A stretch of 32,348 bases of DNA from an uncultured Eubacterium sp. (GTDB lineage: Bacteria > Bacillota > Clostridia > Lachnospirales > Lachnospiraceae), in contig URAI01000020.1 of assembly GCA_900545725.1 (NCBI GenBank), positions 1 to 32,348 of the forward strand. Direction: 5' to 3'. A program made the translations under genes and the position numbers. The notes below the pieces were generated by a model that made no database searches, was not told where the DNA came from, and saw only the letters and a program-made list of their open reading frames with translations. How positions within the stretch are numbered: position 1 is the stretch's first letter; every line of letters begins with the position of its first letter. This document shows, piece by piece, positions 9,029 to 16,720 of this stretch.

Positions 9029-10171
9029 TTACCACCTGCTTTCAATTAATTCATATGCATTCTTTTCAGTTTCAAGTATCTGTTCCACTGAAGGATTCTC
9101 AACTAATCGTGTTTCCTCCATTGCATACTGTATTATCTCTGGTATATCAAGGTATTTTATCTTCCTGTCTAAGAACTTCGCAACTGCAAGCTCATTCGCC
9201 GCATTAAATGCCGTTGGGATATTACCGCCGGTTCCGGCTGCATCATATGCCAGCTTTAATGCTTTAAATGTCTCAAAATCAGGTTCTTCAAATGTAATCT
9301 GTCCCAGTTTAAAGAAATCAACCCTTTCCGTATTAAGAGTTCTTCTGTGTGGGTATGTCAGTGCATATTGTATAGGAAGACGCATATCCGGGCTTCCTAG
9401 CTGCGCCATAATACCACCATCCACAAATTCAACCATTGAGTGGATTATACTCTGTGGCTGTATTACAACCTGAACCTTATCTGCAGGTACGTCAAAAAGC
9501 CACTGTGCTTCCATCACCTCAAGTCCTTTATTAGCCATCGTTGAAGAATCAATAGTTATCTTTCTTCCCATTGACCAGTTAGGGTGCTTTAAAGCATCTT
9601 CCAGGGTTACATTCTCAAGTTCACTTCTTTTTCTTCCTCTGAATGGTCCTCCTGAAGCTGTAAGAAGAATCTTACTTACTTCTTTGTGATATTCACCGTT
9701 AAGCGACTGAAAAATAGCTGAATGTTCACTATCAACAGGATATATATTAATTCCACATTCTTTGGCAAGCTTCATAATAATGTGTCCCGCTGTAACAAGT
9801 GTCTCTTTATTGGCAAGTGCTATATCCTTATGTGCCTTAATTGCTTCAATTGTAGGTACAATTCCCATCATTCCTACCACTGCCGTAAGAACAATATCTG
9901 CACTTTCAAGCGTGGCAGCCTCTATAAGCCCTGACTCTCCTGATACTATCTTAACATCCATATCAGAAAGCATTATCTTTAATTCCTCTGCCAGTTCTTC
10001 TTTTCCAACACAAACAAGCTGTGGTTTAAACTCCCTCACCTGTGCTTCAAGCTCTTTTATTCTGGTTCCTGCTGCCAGAGCAACAACATTGATATCATCA
10101 TTTCTTCTGACAACATCAAGTGTCTGCGTTCCAATAGAACCTGTTGACCCTAATAATGATATATTTTTCAC
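9029..10171 (-). CDS. dxr: 1-deoxy-D-xylulose 5-phosphate reductoisomerase
   Basis: Dxr (IspC) makes MEP from DXP with NADPH, the first committed step of the MEP pathway. The 380-aa protein starts with the Rossmann motif LLGSTGSIGTQTLDVV. It has NKETLV, the metal-binding PVDSEHSAIFQSL, TASGGPFRG and the WSMGRKITIDSSTMANKG block, and the C-terminal four-helix domain. I take the GTG at 10171 as start: GGTGA sits 5 nt upstream and the product then begins KNISLLGSTG as is usual in the family. The ATG four codons earlier directly abuts AAGGA with no spacing. It lies 29 nt after cdsA and one base before rseP. Confidence 0.96.
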   Translation of the reverse strand: MKNISLLGSTGSIGTQTLDVVRRNDDINVVALAAGTRIKELEAQVREFKPQLVCVGKEELAEELKIMLSDMDVKIVSGESGLIEAATLESADIVLTAVVGMMGIVPTIEAIKAHKDIALANKETLVTAGHIIMKLAKECGINIYPVDSEHSAIFQSLNGEYHKEVSKILLTASGGPFRGRKRSELENVTLEDALKHPNWSMGRKITIDSSTMANKGLEVMEAQWLFDVPADKVQVVIQPQSIIHSMVEFVDGGIMAQLGSPDMRLPIQYALTYPHRRTLNTERVDFFKLGQITFEEPDFETFKALKLAYDAAGTGGNIPTAFNAANELAVAKFLDRKIKYLDIPEIIQYAMEETRLVENPSVEQILETEKNAYELIESRW

Positions 10172-10200
10172 AATAGTCACCATTCCTTATAAAAATTACA

Positions 10201-11007
10201 TTACAGTCTGTTTAATATAAATACAGCCCAGTATACTGCCGGTGCTGTAAATATTACACTGTCATATCTGTCAAGTATTCCTCCGTGTCCCGGTATCAGC
10301 TTACCGTAATCCTTAACATTGTGATTACGTTTAATTGCAGATGCAGTAAGATCGCCTATTATCGCAAGTATTGCTCCAACAAAGCTTGCTGCCGCAAATA
10401 TAAATACCGGATGGCTTACTGTTTCTGACATATATCCATTTACAATATATCCGAATATAATTCCTAAAATAGTAGCTCCGGCAATTCCACCTATTGCACC
10501 TTCTATAGATTTCTTAGGCGACAATACCGGTGCCATCTTATGTTTACCTAATAACACTCCTGTGAAGTATGCAAACGTATCGTTGCCCCATGAAGCTATA
10601 AATATAAGCCATACTATATATATTCCATCCTCAAGAATACGCACCTTATAAATATAAGAAAGCATAACTGCAACATAGAAAAGCCCTAAAAATGTCAATG
10701 TAACCTCTTCTATTTTATATTTTGGAAATGTAAATACATATACTGACATAATTGCCATTAATGCTATTACAAATACAAAAATATCATATTTTTCATATCC
10801 TGTAAGGACACATATGTAATAAAATATGGCCGAAAGATATCCCATGTATGCCAATGCACTCTTTTGTATATCAATTACTCTGTATAATTCATACATTCCT
10901 ATCAGTGAAACACCTGCACACAACAGATACAGATACCAGCCACCACAAAATGATGATGATATCATTATTATTGCCAATACTATTCCACTTAGCACTCTTG
11001 TCTTCAA
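10201..11007 (-). CDS. cdsA: Phosphatidate cytidylyltransferase (CDP-diacylglycerol synthase)
   Basis: CdsA makes CDP-diacylglycerol from phosphatidic acid and CTP in the cytoplasmic membrane, feeding all phospholipid synthesis. The 268-aa protein has about eight hydrophobic helices. It contains SPKKSIEGAIGG and the C-terminal family signature beginning IIGDLTASAIKR and ending PGHGGILDRYDS, with the metal-binding acidic residues intact. The start codon is TTG; AAGGAGG, lying inside the end of uppS, is 8 nt upstream and no better start exists. The gap to uppS is 3 nt, suggesting translational coupling. Confidence 0.96.
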   Translation of the reverse strand: MKTRVLSGIVLAIIMISSSFCGGWYLYLLCAGVSLIGMYELYRVIDIQKSALAYMGYLSAIFYYICVLTGYEKYDIFVFVIALMAIMSVYVFTFPKYKIEEVTLTFLGLFYVAVMLSYIYKVRILEDGIYIVWLIFIASWGNDTFAYFTGVLLGKHKMAPVLSPKKSIEGAIGGIAGATILGIIFGYIVNGYMSETVSHPVFIFAAASFVGAILAIIGDLTASAIKRNHNVKDYGKLIPGHGGILDRYDSVIFTAPAVYWAVFILNRL

Positions 11008-11010
11008 CTT

Positions 11011-11745
11011 CTACTCCTCCTTAACGCCTCCGAATCTTCTCTCTCGTTTATTATATTTTTCAAATGCCTTAATTAATTCCTCTTTATTAAAATCAGGCCA
11101 GTGGACATCTGTAAAATAAAACTCTGTATATGCAAGCTGCCATGGAAGATAGTTAGATAATCTCTGCTCCCCACTTGTTCTGATAAGTAAATCAGGGTCA
11201 GGCAATTCCCATGTATCAAGATTATCTGATATCATCTGTTCTGTAATATCCTCAGGATTTACCAATCCATTCTCAACCTGCATTGCAATTTTTTTTACCG
11301 CTCTTGTTATCTCATCCCTGCCACCATAATTAATAGCTATTGTAAAATTAAGTCCTGTATTATTTTTTGTCTTTTCTTCAAGATTTTCAATACTTTCTAC
11401 TATATCTTTACTTAATTCTTCTCTTCTTCCAATAACACGACAGCGTACATTATTATCCATCGACTTTTTTACACATCCTTTAAGATATGTCCTCAATATT
11501 GTCATAAGCGTAGACACTTCGCCCTGTGACCTCTTCCAATTCTCTGTTGAAAAAGCATACACAGTAAAATATTTCACTCCAAGCTCATCAACAATTGATA
11601 ACATATCTTCAACGACCTGACTTCCCACCTTATGACCATAAGTTCTTGGCATATGGCGCTTCTTTGCCCATCTTCCATTTCCATCCAGAATAACAGCAAC
11701 ATGCTGCGGTATCTTAAGTCCGAGTTGTTCATTAACCATATCCAT
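11011..11745 (-). CDS. uppS: Isoprenyl (undecaprenyl) diphosphate synthase
   Basis: This cis-prenyltransferase builds the C55 lipid carrier for peptidoglycan from FPP and IPP. The 244-aa protein has the conserved HVAVILDGNGRWAKKR at the start, with catalytic Asp in DGNGRW. It also has YAFSTENW, the NYGGRDEI block, and DPDLLIRTSGEQRLSNYLPW near the C-terminus. AAGGAG is 8 nt before the ATG at 11745; a GTG three codons upstream overlaps that site and was not used. It is the first gene of a six-gene unit (uppS-cdsA-dxr-rseP-ispG-polC) behind a strong promoter. Confidence 0.96.
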   Translation of the reverse strand: MDMVNEQLGLKIPQHVAVILDGNGRWAKKRHMPRTYGHKVGSQVVEDMLSIVDELGVKYFTVYAFSTENWKRSQGEVSTLMTILRTYLKGCVKKSMDNNVRCRVIGRREELSKDIVESIENLEEKTKNNTGLNFTIAINYGGRDEITRAVKKIAMQVENGLVNPEDITEQMISDNLDTWELPDPDLLIRTSGEQRLSNYLPWQLAYTEFYFTDVHWPDFNKEELIKAFEKYNKRERRFGGVKEE

Positions 11746-11775
11746 ATCCGGCACTCCTTAACTGCGTATAATCTC

Positions 11776-11803
11776 ATTATAAATCATATCATCTGCATGA
11801 CAA
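11776..11803 (-). promoter_or_regulatory. Sigma-A promoter of the uppS-polC cluster
   Basis: The minus strand shows TTGTCA, a 16-nt spacer and a perfect TATAAT. It lies about 30 nt upstream of the uppS start and downstream of the frr terminator, so it should drive uppS, cdsA, dxr, rseP, ispG and polC. Confidence 0.75.
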
Positions 11804-11860
11804 TAAATTATATCATCTCCTGTTGTTTATATCATTGTACAGATTATTTCTTTAACATAA

Positions 11861-11890
11861 AATCCGTAGAAAAATGGATTCCTACGGATT
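11861..11890 (-). terminator. Intrinsic terminator after frr
   Basis: A perfect 9-bp stem, AATCCGTAG paired with CTACGGATT (11861-11869 and 11882-11890, 12-nt loop), starts about 14 nt after the frr stop. On the minus strand it is followed by TTTTATGTT. The U tract is short, so termination may be partial. Confidence 0.65.
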
Positions 11891-11904
11891 AATAATAATA
11901 TTTA

Positions 11905-12456
11905 TTATACTGTAAGTATTTCCTTAGTCTTATTCTCAACAGCCTTGTCAATTAATGCTGTATACTTATCTGTAAGCTTCTGGATATCATCTTCAATTCC
12001 TTTAAGTTCATCATCTGATATCTCGCCTGCCTTATTCTGCTTCTTAACAGCATCATTGGCATCACGTCTTACATTTCTTACAGCAACTTTGGCATTGTCA
12101 CCTTTCTTCTTAATATCCTTTGCAAGCTCCTTACGTCTGTCTTCTGTAAGCTCTGGAAATATAAGTCTTATAACCTTACCATCATTGTTAGGAGTAATTC
12201 CTAAATCAGATACAAGAATTGCTTTCTCAATTTCTTTAATAAGGCTGCTCTCCCATGGCTGAATCTGCAGCATTCTTGCCTCTGGAACTGATATATTGGC
12301 AACCTGCTGTAAAGAAGTTGGCGTTCCATAATAATCAACCTTAATCTTATCAAGAATATGCGGGTTAGCTCTTCCTGCCCTGATTGTTGTATATTCTTCT
12401 TCTAAAGCATCAATTGTCTTAACCATCTTATCTTCGTATAATTTAATATCGCTCAT
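11905..12456 (-). CDS. frr: Ribosome recycling factor
   Basis: RRF splits the post-termination ribosome together with EF-G. The 183-aa length is standard. The typical N-terminal helix segment TIRAGRANPHILD, the PTSLQQVANISVPEARML domain and the C-terminal VRNVRRDANDAVKK helix are present. AGGAG lies 7 nt before the ATG. It follows pyrH with a 253-nt AT-rich gap that contains no convincing terminator, so it may be read from pyrH. A TATAAT with a poor -35 at 12547-12552 could also provide a separate promoter. Confidence 0.97.
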   Translation of the reverse strand: MSDIKLYEDKMVKTIDALEEEYTTIRAGRANPHILDKIKVDYYGTPTSLQQVANISVPEARMLQIQPWESSLIKEIEKAILVSDLGITPNNDGKVIRLIFPELTEDRRKELAKDIKKKGDNAKVAVRNVRRDANDAVKKQNKAGEISDDELKGIEDDIQKLTDKYTALIDKAVENKTKEILTV

Positions 12457-12573
12457 ATTAATTCTCCTGTCTCATAAATTCTTTATAGGTAATATCTGTG
12501 TAATATACGAATATCCTATATGAATATTCTATATAAACATCAACCAATTATACTCTGTGTACATACCGGCGGA

Positions 12574-12698
12574 ATATCAGAATACTGTCTGAAATCCGGC
12601 TTATATCAGAAATATCACCGCTAAAATAATTAATTATCATTATAATCAAATATCAGATACCTCTGAACTTCGGACACACCTATGTTTATAATATCAGA
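12574..12698. repeat. Four dispersed copies of ATATCAGA between frr and pyrH
   Basis: Exact copies of the 8-mer ATATCAGA start at 12574, 12603, 12650 and 12691, all in the same orientation with irregular spacing of 29 to 47 nt. Similar strings occur elsewhere in this AT-rich sequence (for example near 989), so this may be compositional rather than functional. Confidence 0.35.
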
Positions 12699-12709
12699 TA
12701 CAATATATA

Positions 12710-13417
12710 TTAGTCAACTGTTACAACAGTTCCATTGAACTTACCTGTCATTGCATTAAGAATACTATTCTTTTCTTCAAGTCCAAATACCATAAGAGGC
12801 ATCTTATTTTCCATACACATTACAGAAGCTGTCATATCTATAACACCAAGTTTCTTATCTACAACTTCCTGAATGGAAATCTTATCATACTTCTTAGCTG
12901 CTGGATTAACCGCAGGGTCACTGTCATATATTCCATCTATTGACTTAGCAAGAAGAATTGCATCTGCATCCATCTCTATTGCCCTAAGAACAATACCTGT
13001 ATCAGTTGAGAAATATGGATGTCCTGTTCCTCCTGCAAAGAATACTACCATTCCCTTTGAAAAATACTTATTAGCTCTATCCTTTGAGAACAACTTTGTC
13101 ATGCTTCCACATTCAAATGGAGTAAGTATATTTGTCATAAGTCCCTGTGAACGGAATATCTCTGATACATATATACAGTTCATTATTGTGGCGAGCATAC
13201 CAATCTGGTCTGCCTTAGGTCTGTCAATATTATCATTAGAACGGCCTCTCCAGTAATTTCCGCCACCAATAACAACTCCTACATCTATTCCTGTATCAAT
13301 AATCTTTTTAACCTGACCGGCTATATCTGTAATGAGTTCGTCATTATAGCCGGATTTATTTTCACCTGCAAGTGCTTCGCCACTAAGTTTAAGTATTACT
13401 CTCTTAATTTCTTTCAT
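12710..13417 (-). CDS. pyrH: UMP kinase
   Basis: PyrH phosphorylates UMP to UDP with ATP, in the amino-acid kinase fold. The 235-aa protein begins RVILKLSGEALAG, has the GGGNYWRGR phosphate loop, the FAGGTGHPYFSTDT segment and LLAKSIDGIYDSDP near the nucleotide site. The longest open frame starts seven codons earlier at a GTG, but AGAGGT stands 7 nt before the ATG at 13417, which also matches the usual N-terminus. The neighbourhood pyrH-frr-uppS-cdsA is widely conserved. No strong promoter was identified upstream, so reading from the bactofilin gene is possible. Confidence 0.97.
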   Translation of the reverse strand: MKEIKRVILKLSGEALAGENKSGYNDELITDIAGQVKKIIDTGIDVGVVIGGGNYWRGRSNDNIDRPKADQIGMLATIMNCIYVSEIFRSQGLMTNILTPFECGSMTKLFSKDRANKYFSKGMVVFFAGGTGHPYFSTDTGIVLRAIEMDADAILLAKSIDGIYDSDPAVNPAAKKYDKISIQEVVDKKLGVIDMTASVMCMENKMPLMVFGLEEKNSILNAMTGKFNGTVVTVD

Positions 13418-13543
13418 TTCTCTTACCTCTGTTTTCACATATTTGTTATATTTTTATAATATTATGATGCATGACTTTATCCATGGCAATTCATAAAATA
13501 TCCCATCATTCCTGTTAACCATAATAAACATAATTACAACACG

Positions 13544-13571
13544 ATATAATCACAATAATATATAATCACAA
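13544..13571. repeat. Short direct repeat between bactofilin and pyrH
   Basis: Two exact copies of ATATAATCACAA (13544-13555 and 13560-13571) are separated by 4 nt, a 16-nt period. They lie in the AT-rich gap just after the bactofilin stop. Function unknown; it may be chance in AT-rich DNA. Confidence 0.35.
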
Positions 13572-13585
13572 ATGTCCTAATAATC

Positions 13586-14284
13586 TTAGATATTAAATAT
13601 AGCATCCATATCTATCTCTGAATAACACTGTGTACATCTTCCGTCAATAGTTGCACCATTATTAATCTGCACTATCTTAGACTTGATATCACCCGATACA
13701 ATAGCAGTCGAATCAATAATCACCGGTCCTTTAACATCAATATCACCCTTGACCGCACCGGCTATTACAGCAGATGTTCCACTTATATCTCCTACAATAA
13801 CAGTATCCTGTCCAATCTTAACTGCACCCTTAGCTACAATATCGCCCTCTATCCTGGCTTCATTTGCAAATACTTCCCCTGCATTAGATGTACCCTTAAT
13901 TGTACCACTTACTGTTAATTTACCACGGCAATTAATATCACCAATAATTGTTCCAAATACATCTATTGAACCTAAAGCTTCAAAATTACCCTCAACTCTC
14001 AATCCGGCAGTAATAACTGCTGTCTCATCTACAGGCATAAGATCATCTTCCTCAGGTTCATCCACCTGTTCCCTGGCATGCACATCCTGCTCACTTTCAT
14101 TACTGCTATAATCTTCCTGTGAAGTACTATTCTCATTCTGTGCAGAATTATGTATATCATCATCCAGAGTATTAACTATCTGATCATCACTATTTTCCAC
14201 ACCTATATCTTTATTATTAATACCGGCATCCATACCATTTGCTGCTTCTGATAAGTCATCCTTAAAGTCCTTAAAAAAGCCCAT
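13586..14284 (-). CDS. Bactofilin (polymer-forming cytoskeletal protein)
   Basis: Bactofilins self-assemble into nucleotide-independent filaments that scaffold proteins at defined cell sites. This 232-aa protein has a variable acidic, Ser/Asn-rich N-terminal tail (1-85). It is followed by a beta-helix domain (about 86-215) in which the GDI motif recurs roughly every 15 to 22 residues (around 115, 137, 155, 170 and 188), the repeated-turn pattern of the DUF583 family. It ends with a short tail containing CTQC. AAGGAG lies 9 nt before the ATG. It sits between a chemoreceptor gene and pyrH, where most relatives have no gene. Its role is not predictable from sequence; cell-shape, polar positioning or motility scaffolding are possibilities. 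Family assignment is firm. Confidence 0.9.
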   Translation of the reverse strand: MGFFKDFKDDLSEAANGMDAGINNKDIGVENSDDQIVNTLDDDIHNSAQNENSTSQEDYSSNESEQDVHAREQVDEPEEDDLMPVDETAVITAGLRVEGNFEALGSIDVFGTIIGDINCRGKLTVSGTIKGTSNAGEVFANEARIEGDIVAKGAVKIGQDTVIVGDISGTSAVIAGAVKGDIDVKGPVIIDSTAIVSGDIKSKIVQINNGATIDGRCTQCYSEIDMDAIFNI

Positions 14285-14320
14285 AAATTACATCTCCTTC
14301 ATAAGTACACATTTAATTTA

Positions 14321-14329
14321 AGTATATCA
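14321..14329 (-). promoter_or_regulatory. Candidate extended -10 promoter of the bactofilin gene
   Basis: The minus strand reads TGATATACT, an extended -10 (TGnTATACT) about 37 nt before the bactofilin ATG. The -35 region is only T-rich, so the call is tentative. The chemoreceptor terminator upstream supports a separate start here. Confidence 0.45.
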
Positions 14330-14350
14330 TAAAAAAATATATAAGAAAAG

Positions 14351-14419
14351 TGAATTGTTTAAAAAAGTAATGTTATGCATGAATTGTTTGAAATTTATTT
14401 ATAAAAGTAATTTTATGCA
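14351..14419. repeat. Imperfect tandem duplication in the MCP-bactofilin gap
   Basis: Two adjacent units, 14351-14379 (29 nt) and 14380-14419 (40 nt), share the ends TGAATTGTTT and AGTAATxTTATGCA. The second has an 11-nt AT-rich insertion. This looks like an old tandem duplication in non-coding DNA; no coding or RNA role is evident. Confidence 0.4.
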
Positions 14420-14501
14420 GATTGTATTAAAAAGTCTTTATGTATTTTTTAAAATAAGTTTTAAAAATATAGATTTAAAAAATATAAATAATAAGAAAAT
14501 A

Positions 14502-14535
14502 GCAGACATGGAATTAATAATGATTCCATGTCTGC
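14502..14535 (-). terminator. Intrinsic terminator after the chemoreceptor gene
   Basis: A perfect 13-bp stem, GCAGACATGGAAT with its complement (14502-14514 and 14523-14535, 8-nt loop), starts about 18 nt after the MCP stop. On the minus strand it is followed by TATTTTCTTATT. Confidence 0.85.
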
Positions 14536-14552
14536 CGGCAATATTATTCTAA

Positions 14553-16253
14553 TTATTCACTTCTTAAAACAAACTGTGATACAAGTTCATTCATAGCCTC
14601 TGCCTGTGCAGAAAGTTCTTCGCTTGTTGCAGAACATTCCTGTGATGCAGCCGAATTAGACTGTACTACTTCTGATATCTGGTTAATACCTTCATCAGCT
14701 TCCTTCATGGCAGCTATCTGCTGGTTAGAACTTGTACTGAGTTCTTTAGATACTTCAGCAATCTCATTAATGCCGCCTACAACTGTATCAAGTGACTCAA
14801 CCGCCTTCATGGCAACTGTGTTACCTTCATCGATTTCCTTTAAAGCTCCCTCTATAAGTTCTCTTGTATCTACAGCAGACTTAGCACTCTGATCTGCAAG
14901 AGTTCTTATCTGTTCAGCAACTACAGCAAAGCCCTTGCCTGCCTCACCTGCTCTTGCTGCCTCAATTGCTGCATTAAGCGAAAGAAGATTAGTCTGACTT
15001 GCGATATCTTCGATATCAGCAATGATATTCTCAATCTTCTTAGATGTCTCACTGATACGATTCATTGCTTCAACGAGTTCATGCATATCAACCTTGCTTG
15101 TATCTGCCTCTTCTGCACATCTTTCTGCTTTCCTGCTTGTTTCTTCAAGGTTGTCAACAGTCTTTGCTATCTGATCTGTAATAGTATCAATAGTTGCCTG
15201 TAATTCTTCTACTGCTCCTGCCTGCTCTGTTGCACCCTGTGCAAGATCCTGAGCGGACTGTGCAAGATTTTCCGAACCTGCAGTTACCTGTGCTGAAGAT
15301 TCTCCTACACCCTTAAGTGTCTGATTAATCTTTCTGTTCATGTTACGGATAGCATTCTTAAGTTCAACATACTTGCCAACATACTTATCCTCAATCTTAG
15401 TATTAACATTGAAATTACCATCTGCCATCTCTGCCATAATCCAGCATAAATCATTAATTATAAGCTTAAGACTGTCAGCCATTTCTTTTGCAGTCTGATT
15501 TATTACAGCAAACTCATCATCCGCTTCGTATTCAGGAAATTCTTCGTCCAGACCGCCATTGGAAAGTGTCTTAAATCTGTCAACAAGCATATCAATTGGC
15601 TGTTCAATACTATCAGATATCTTCTTACCAATCTTTCTTGAAACTGTAAAGCTTGCTATAATTATTAATATAACCAAAATACAAATTACATTCTTAAGTA
15701 CTTCCAATACAAGCATTACTGAATTACCCTTTTCAACATTACTGTCCATAAGTTTTACCATTGCATTATATACTGTATCATACATCTCAGAAAGCTCTAC
15801 ATATTCCTGCTTCTGTGCTTTTTCAGAATTACCAACATCCGATGTAGAACCAAGACTTAATATTGAATCACTCTTTGTCCAATATCCATCTAATGCTGTA
15901 TTGACATCAGCATATAATTCCCTGCCTTCCTTAGTTACCATATACTGTTCAATATTAGCTAAGTAGGTCTTAAACTTTTCTTTTTTGGTCTGATAATCGT
16001 TCTTTGCATCTTCAATCTCTGATGAATCCTTATATCCGATTACAGCTCTTAATGCACTTCTTGTCTCTGAAAACGTCACCATAGCCTTTCCTATCTCACC
16101 CTGTGAAAAGCCATAATTCTTCATAGCACTTTCATAATTAGCGCACATAACATACATTGATACATCGCATATTACTATACCAAAACAGCCAATAAGAGCA
16201 ATAATAAGAAATGCCTTATTGAGTCTCTTCTTAATAGAATCCTTCATCTCCAT
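14553..16253 (-). CDS. Methyl-accepting chemotaxis protein, membrane receptor
   Basis: This 566-aa chemoreceptor has helix 1 at about 14-36, an external all-helical sensing domain (37-180, four-helix-bundle-like), and helix 2 at about 182-205. A HAMP domain (about 206-262) and a second HAMP-like segment (about 268-312) follow. The signalling hairpin spans about 330-560 with the tip IEDIASQTNLLSLNAAIEAA at 413-432, which binds CheA and CheW. A CheD/CheB-type modification site fitting S-x-x-Q-Q-x-x-A is visible at 508-515. No CheR-tethering pentapeptide is present. The ligand is unknown. GGAGG lies 11 nt before the ATG, rather far. Own sigma-A promoter and terminator make it a monocistron, inserted between tsf and the bactofilin gene. 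Confidence 0.95.
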   Translation of the reverse strand: MEMKDSIKKRLNKAFLIIALIGCFGIVICDVSMYVMCANYESAMKNYGFSQGEIGKAMVTFSETRSALRAVIGYKDSSEIEDAKNDYQTKKEKFKTYLANIEQYMVTKEGRELYADVNTALDGYWTKSDSILSLGSTSDVGNSEKAQKQEYVELSEMYDTVYNAMVKLMDSNVEKGNSVMLVLEVLKNVICILVILIIIASFTVSRKIGKKISDSIEQPIDMLVDRFKTLSNGGLDEEFPEYEADDEFAVINQTAKEMADSLKLIINDLCWIMAEMADGNFNVNTKIEDKYVGKYVELKNAIRNMNRKINQTLKGVGESSAQVTAGSENLAQSAQDLAQGATEQAGAVEELQATIDTITDQIAKTVDNLEETSRKAERCAEEADTSKVDMHELVEAMNRISETSKKIENIIADIEDIASQTNLLSLNAAIEAARAGEAGKGFAVVAEQIRTLADQSAKSAVDTRELIEGALKEIDEGNTVAMKAVESLDTVVGGINEIAEVSKELSTSSNQQIAAMKEADEGINQISEVVQSNSAASQECSATSEELSAQAEAMNELVSQFVLRSE

Positions 16254-16343
16254 ATTATCTTTTTCCTCCTTTTTCTTATGTATACCAGTTATTACTTATT
16301 CTGATATTGCATATTTATTAAGTTCTAGATTCCTATATAAAGT

Positions 16344-16372
16344 ATTATAAACAATATTAGAATGAATTACAA
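16344..16372 (-). promoter_or_regulatory. Sigma-A promoter of the chemoreceptor gene
   Basis: The minus strand shows TTGTAA, exactly 17 nt, then TATAAT, about 90 nt before the MCP ATG. No SigD-type promoter (TAAA-N15-GCCGATAT) was seen in this gap, so the receptor appears to be vegetatively expressed rather than tied to the motility sigma factor. Confidence 0.7.
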
Positions 16373-16565
16373 TGTATACATTTATTTAATATAAATTATA
16401 GATAAACAGATATATTCCGTATAACTTTTCAACTATAGGAGTATGTCTTTGTAATGCGGATATATTTTTGCAATATTTTAAATCCACTTAATTTATAACT
16501 AAAAAAATAAATAAAATATGTAATATCAAAAAAAAATGCTGCATCAGACATATAGTAAAAAAATC
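16373..16565. other. AT-rich spacer with no gene between tsf terminator and MCP promoter
   Basis: The whole MCP-tsf gap is 467 nt (16254-16720). Apart from the promoter at its low end and the hairpins on the tsf side, this 190-nt piece is extremely AT-rich with long A runs. I see no reading frame with a ribosome binding site, no tRNA and no riboswitch motif. Confidence 0.5.
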
Positions 16566-16621
16566 ATTATCCGTAATGGATATTATATATAAAAAATATA
16601 CCAATATCCATTACAGATAAT
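16566..16621 (-). terminator. Intrinsic terminator of the rpsB-tsf unit
   Basis: A 19-bp inverted repeat with one mismatch (16566-16584 with 16603-16621, 18-nt loop) lies about 100 nt beyond the tsf stop. On the minus strand the stem is followed by GATTTTTTT, a clear U tract. Confidence 0.75.
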
Positions 16622-16720
16622 TATAACTTACAAAAATCTATGCAACATTATAAAATGTTATATATTTATCCGGATAAAAGACATCCGGTTCTTCTAATAC
16701 TGATATAAACAATATCAATA

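Noticed and set aside
13439..13585. A pyrH promoter (TTGCCA followed by TAATAT at 19 nt)
   Set aside because: The spacer is too long and other registers are equally poor, so I could not support a defined promoter.
16254..16500. Possible SigD promoter upstream of the chemoreceptor
   Set aside because: I searched this gap by eye for TAAA-N15-GCCGATAT on the minus strand and found no match; a clear TTGTAA-N17-TATAAT promoter is present instead.
16670..16688. CCGGAT/ATCCGG hairpin just after tsf as terminator
   Set aside because: The stem is 6 bp and is followed on the minus strand by ATAAATATAT, not a U tract. The larger hairpin at 16566-16621 with seven Us is the better terminator.
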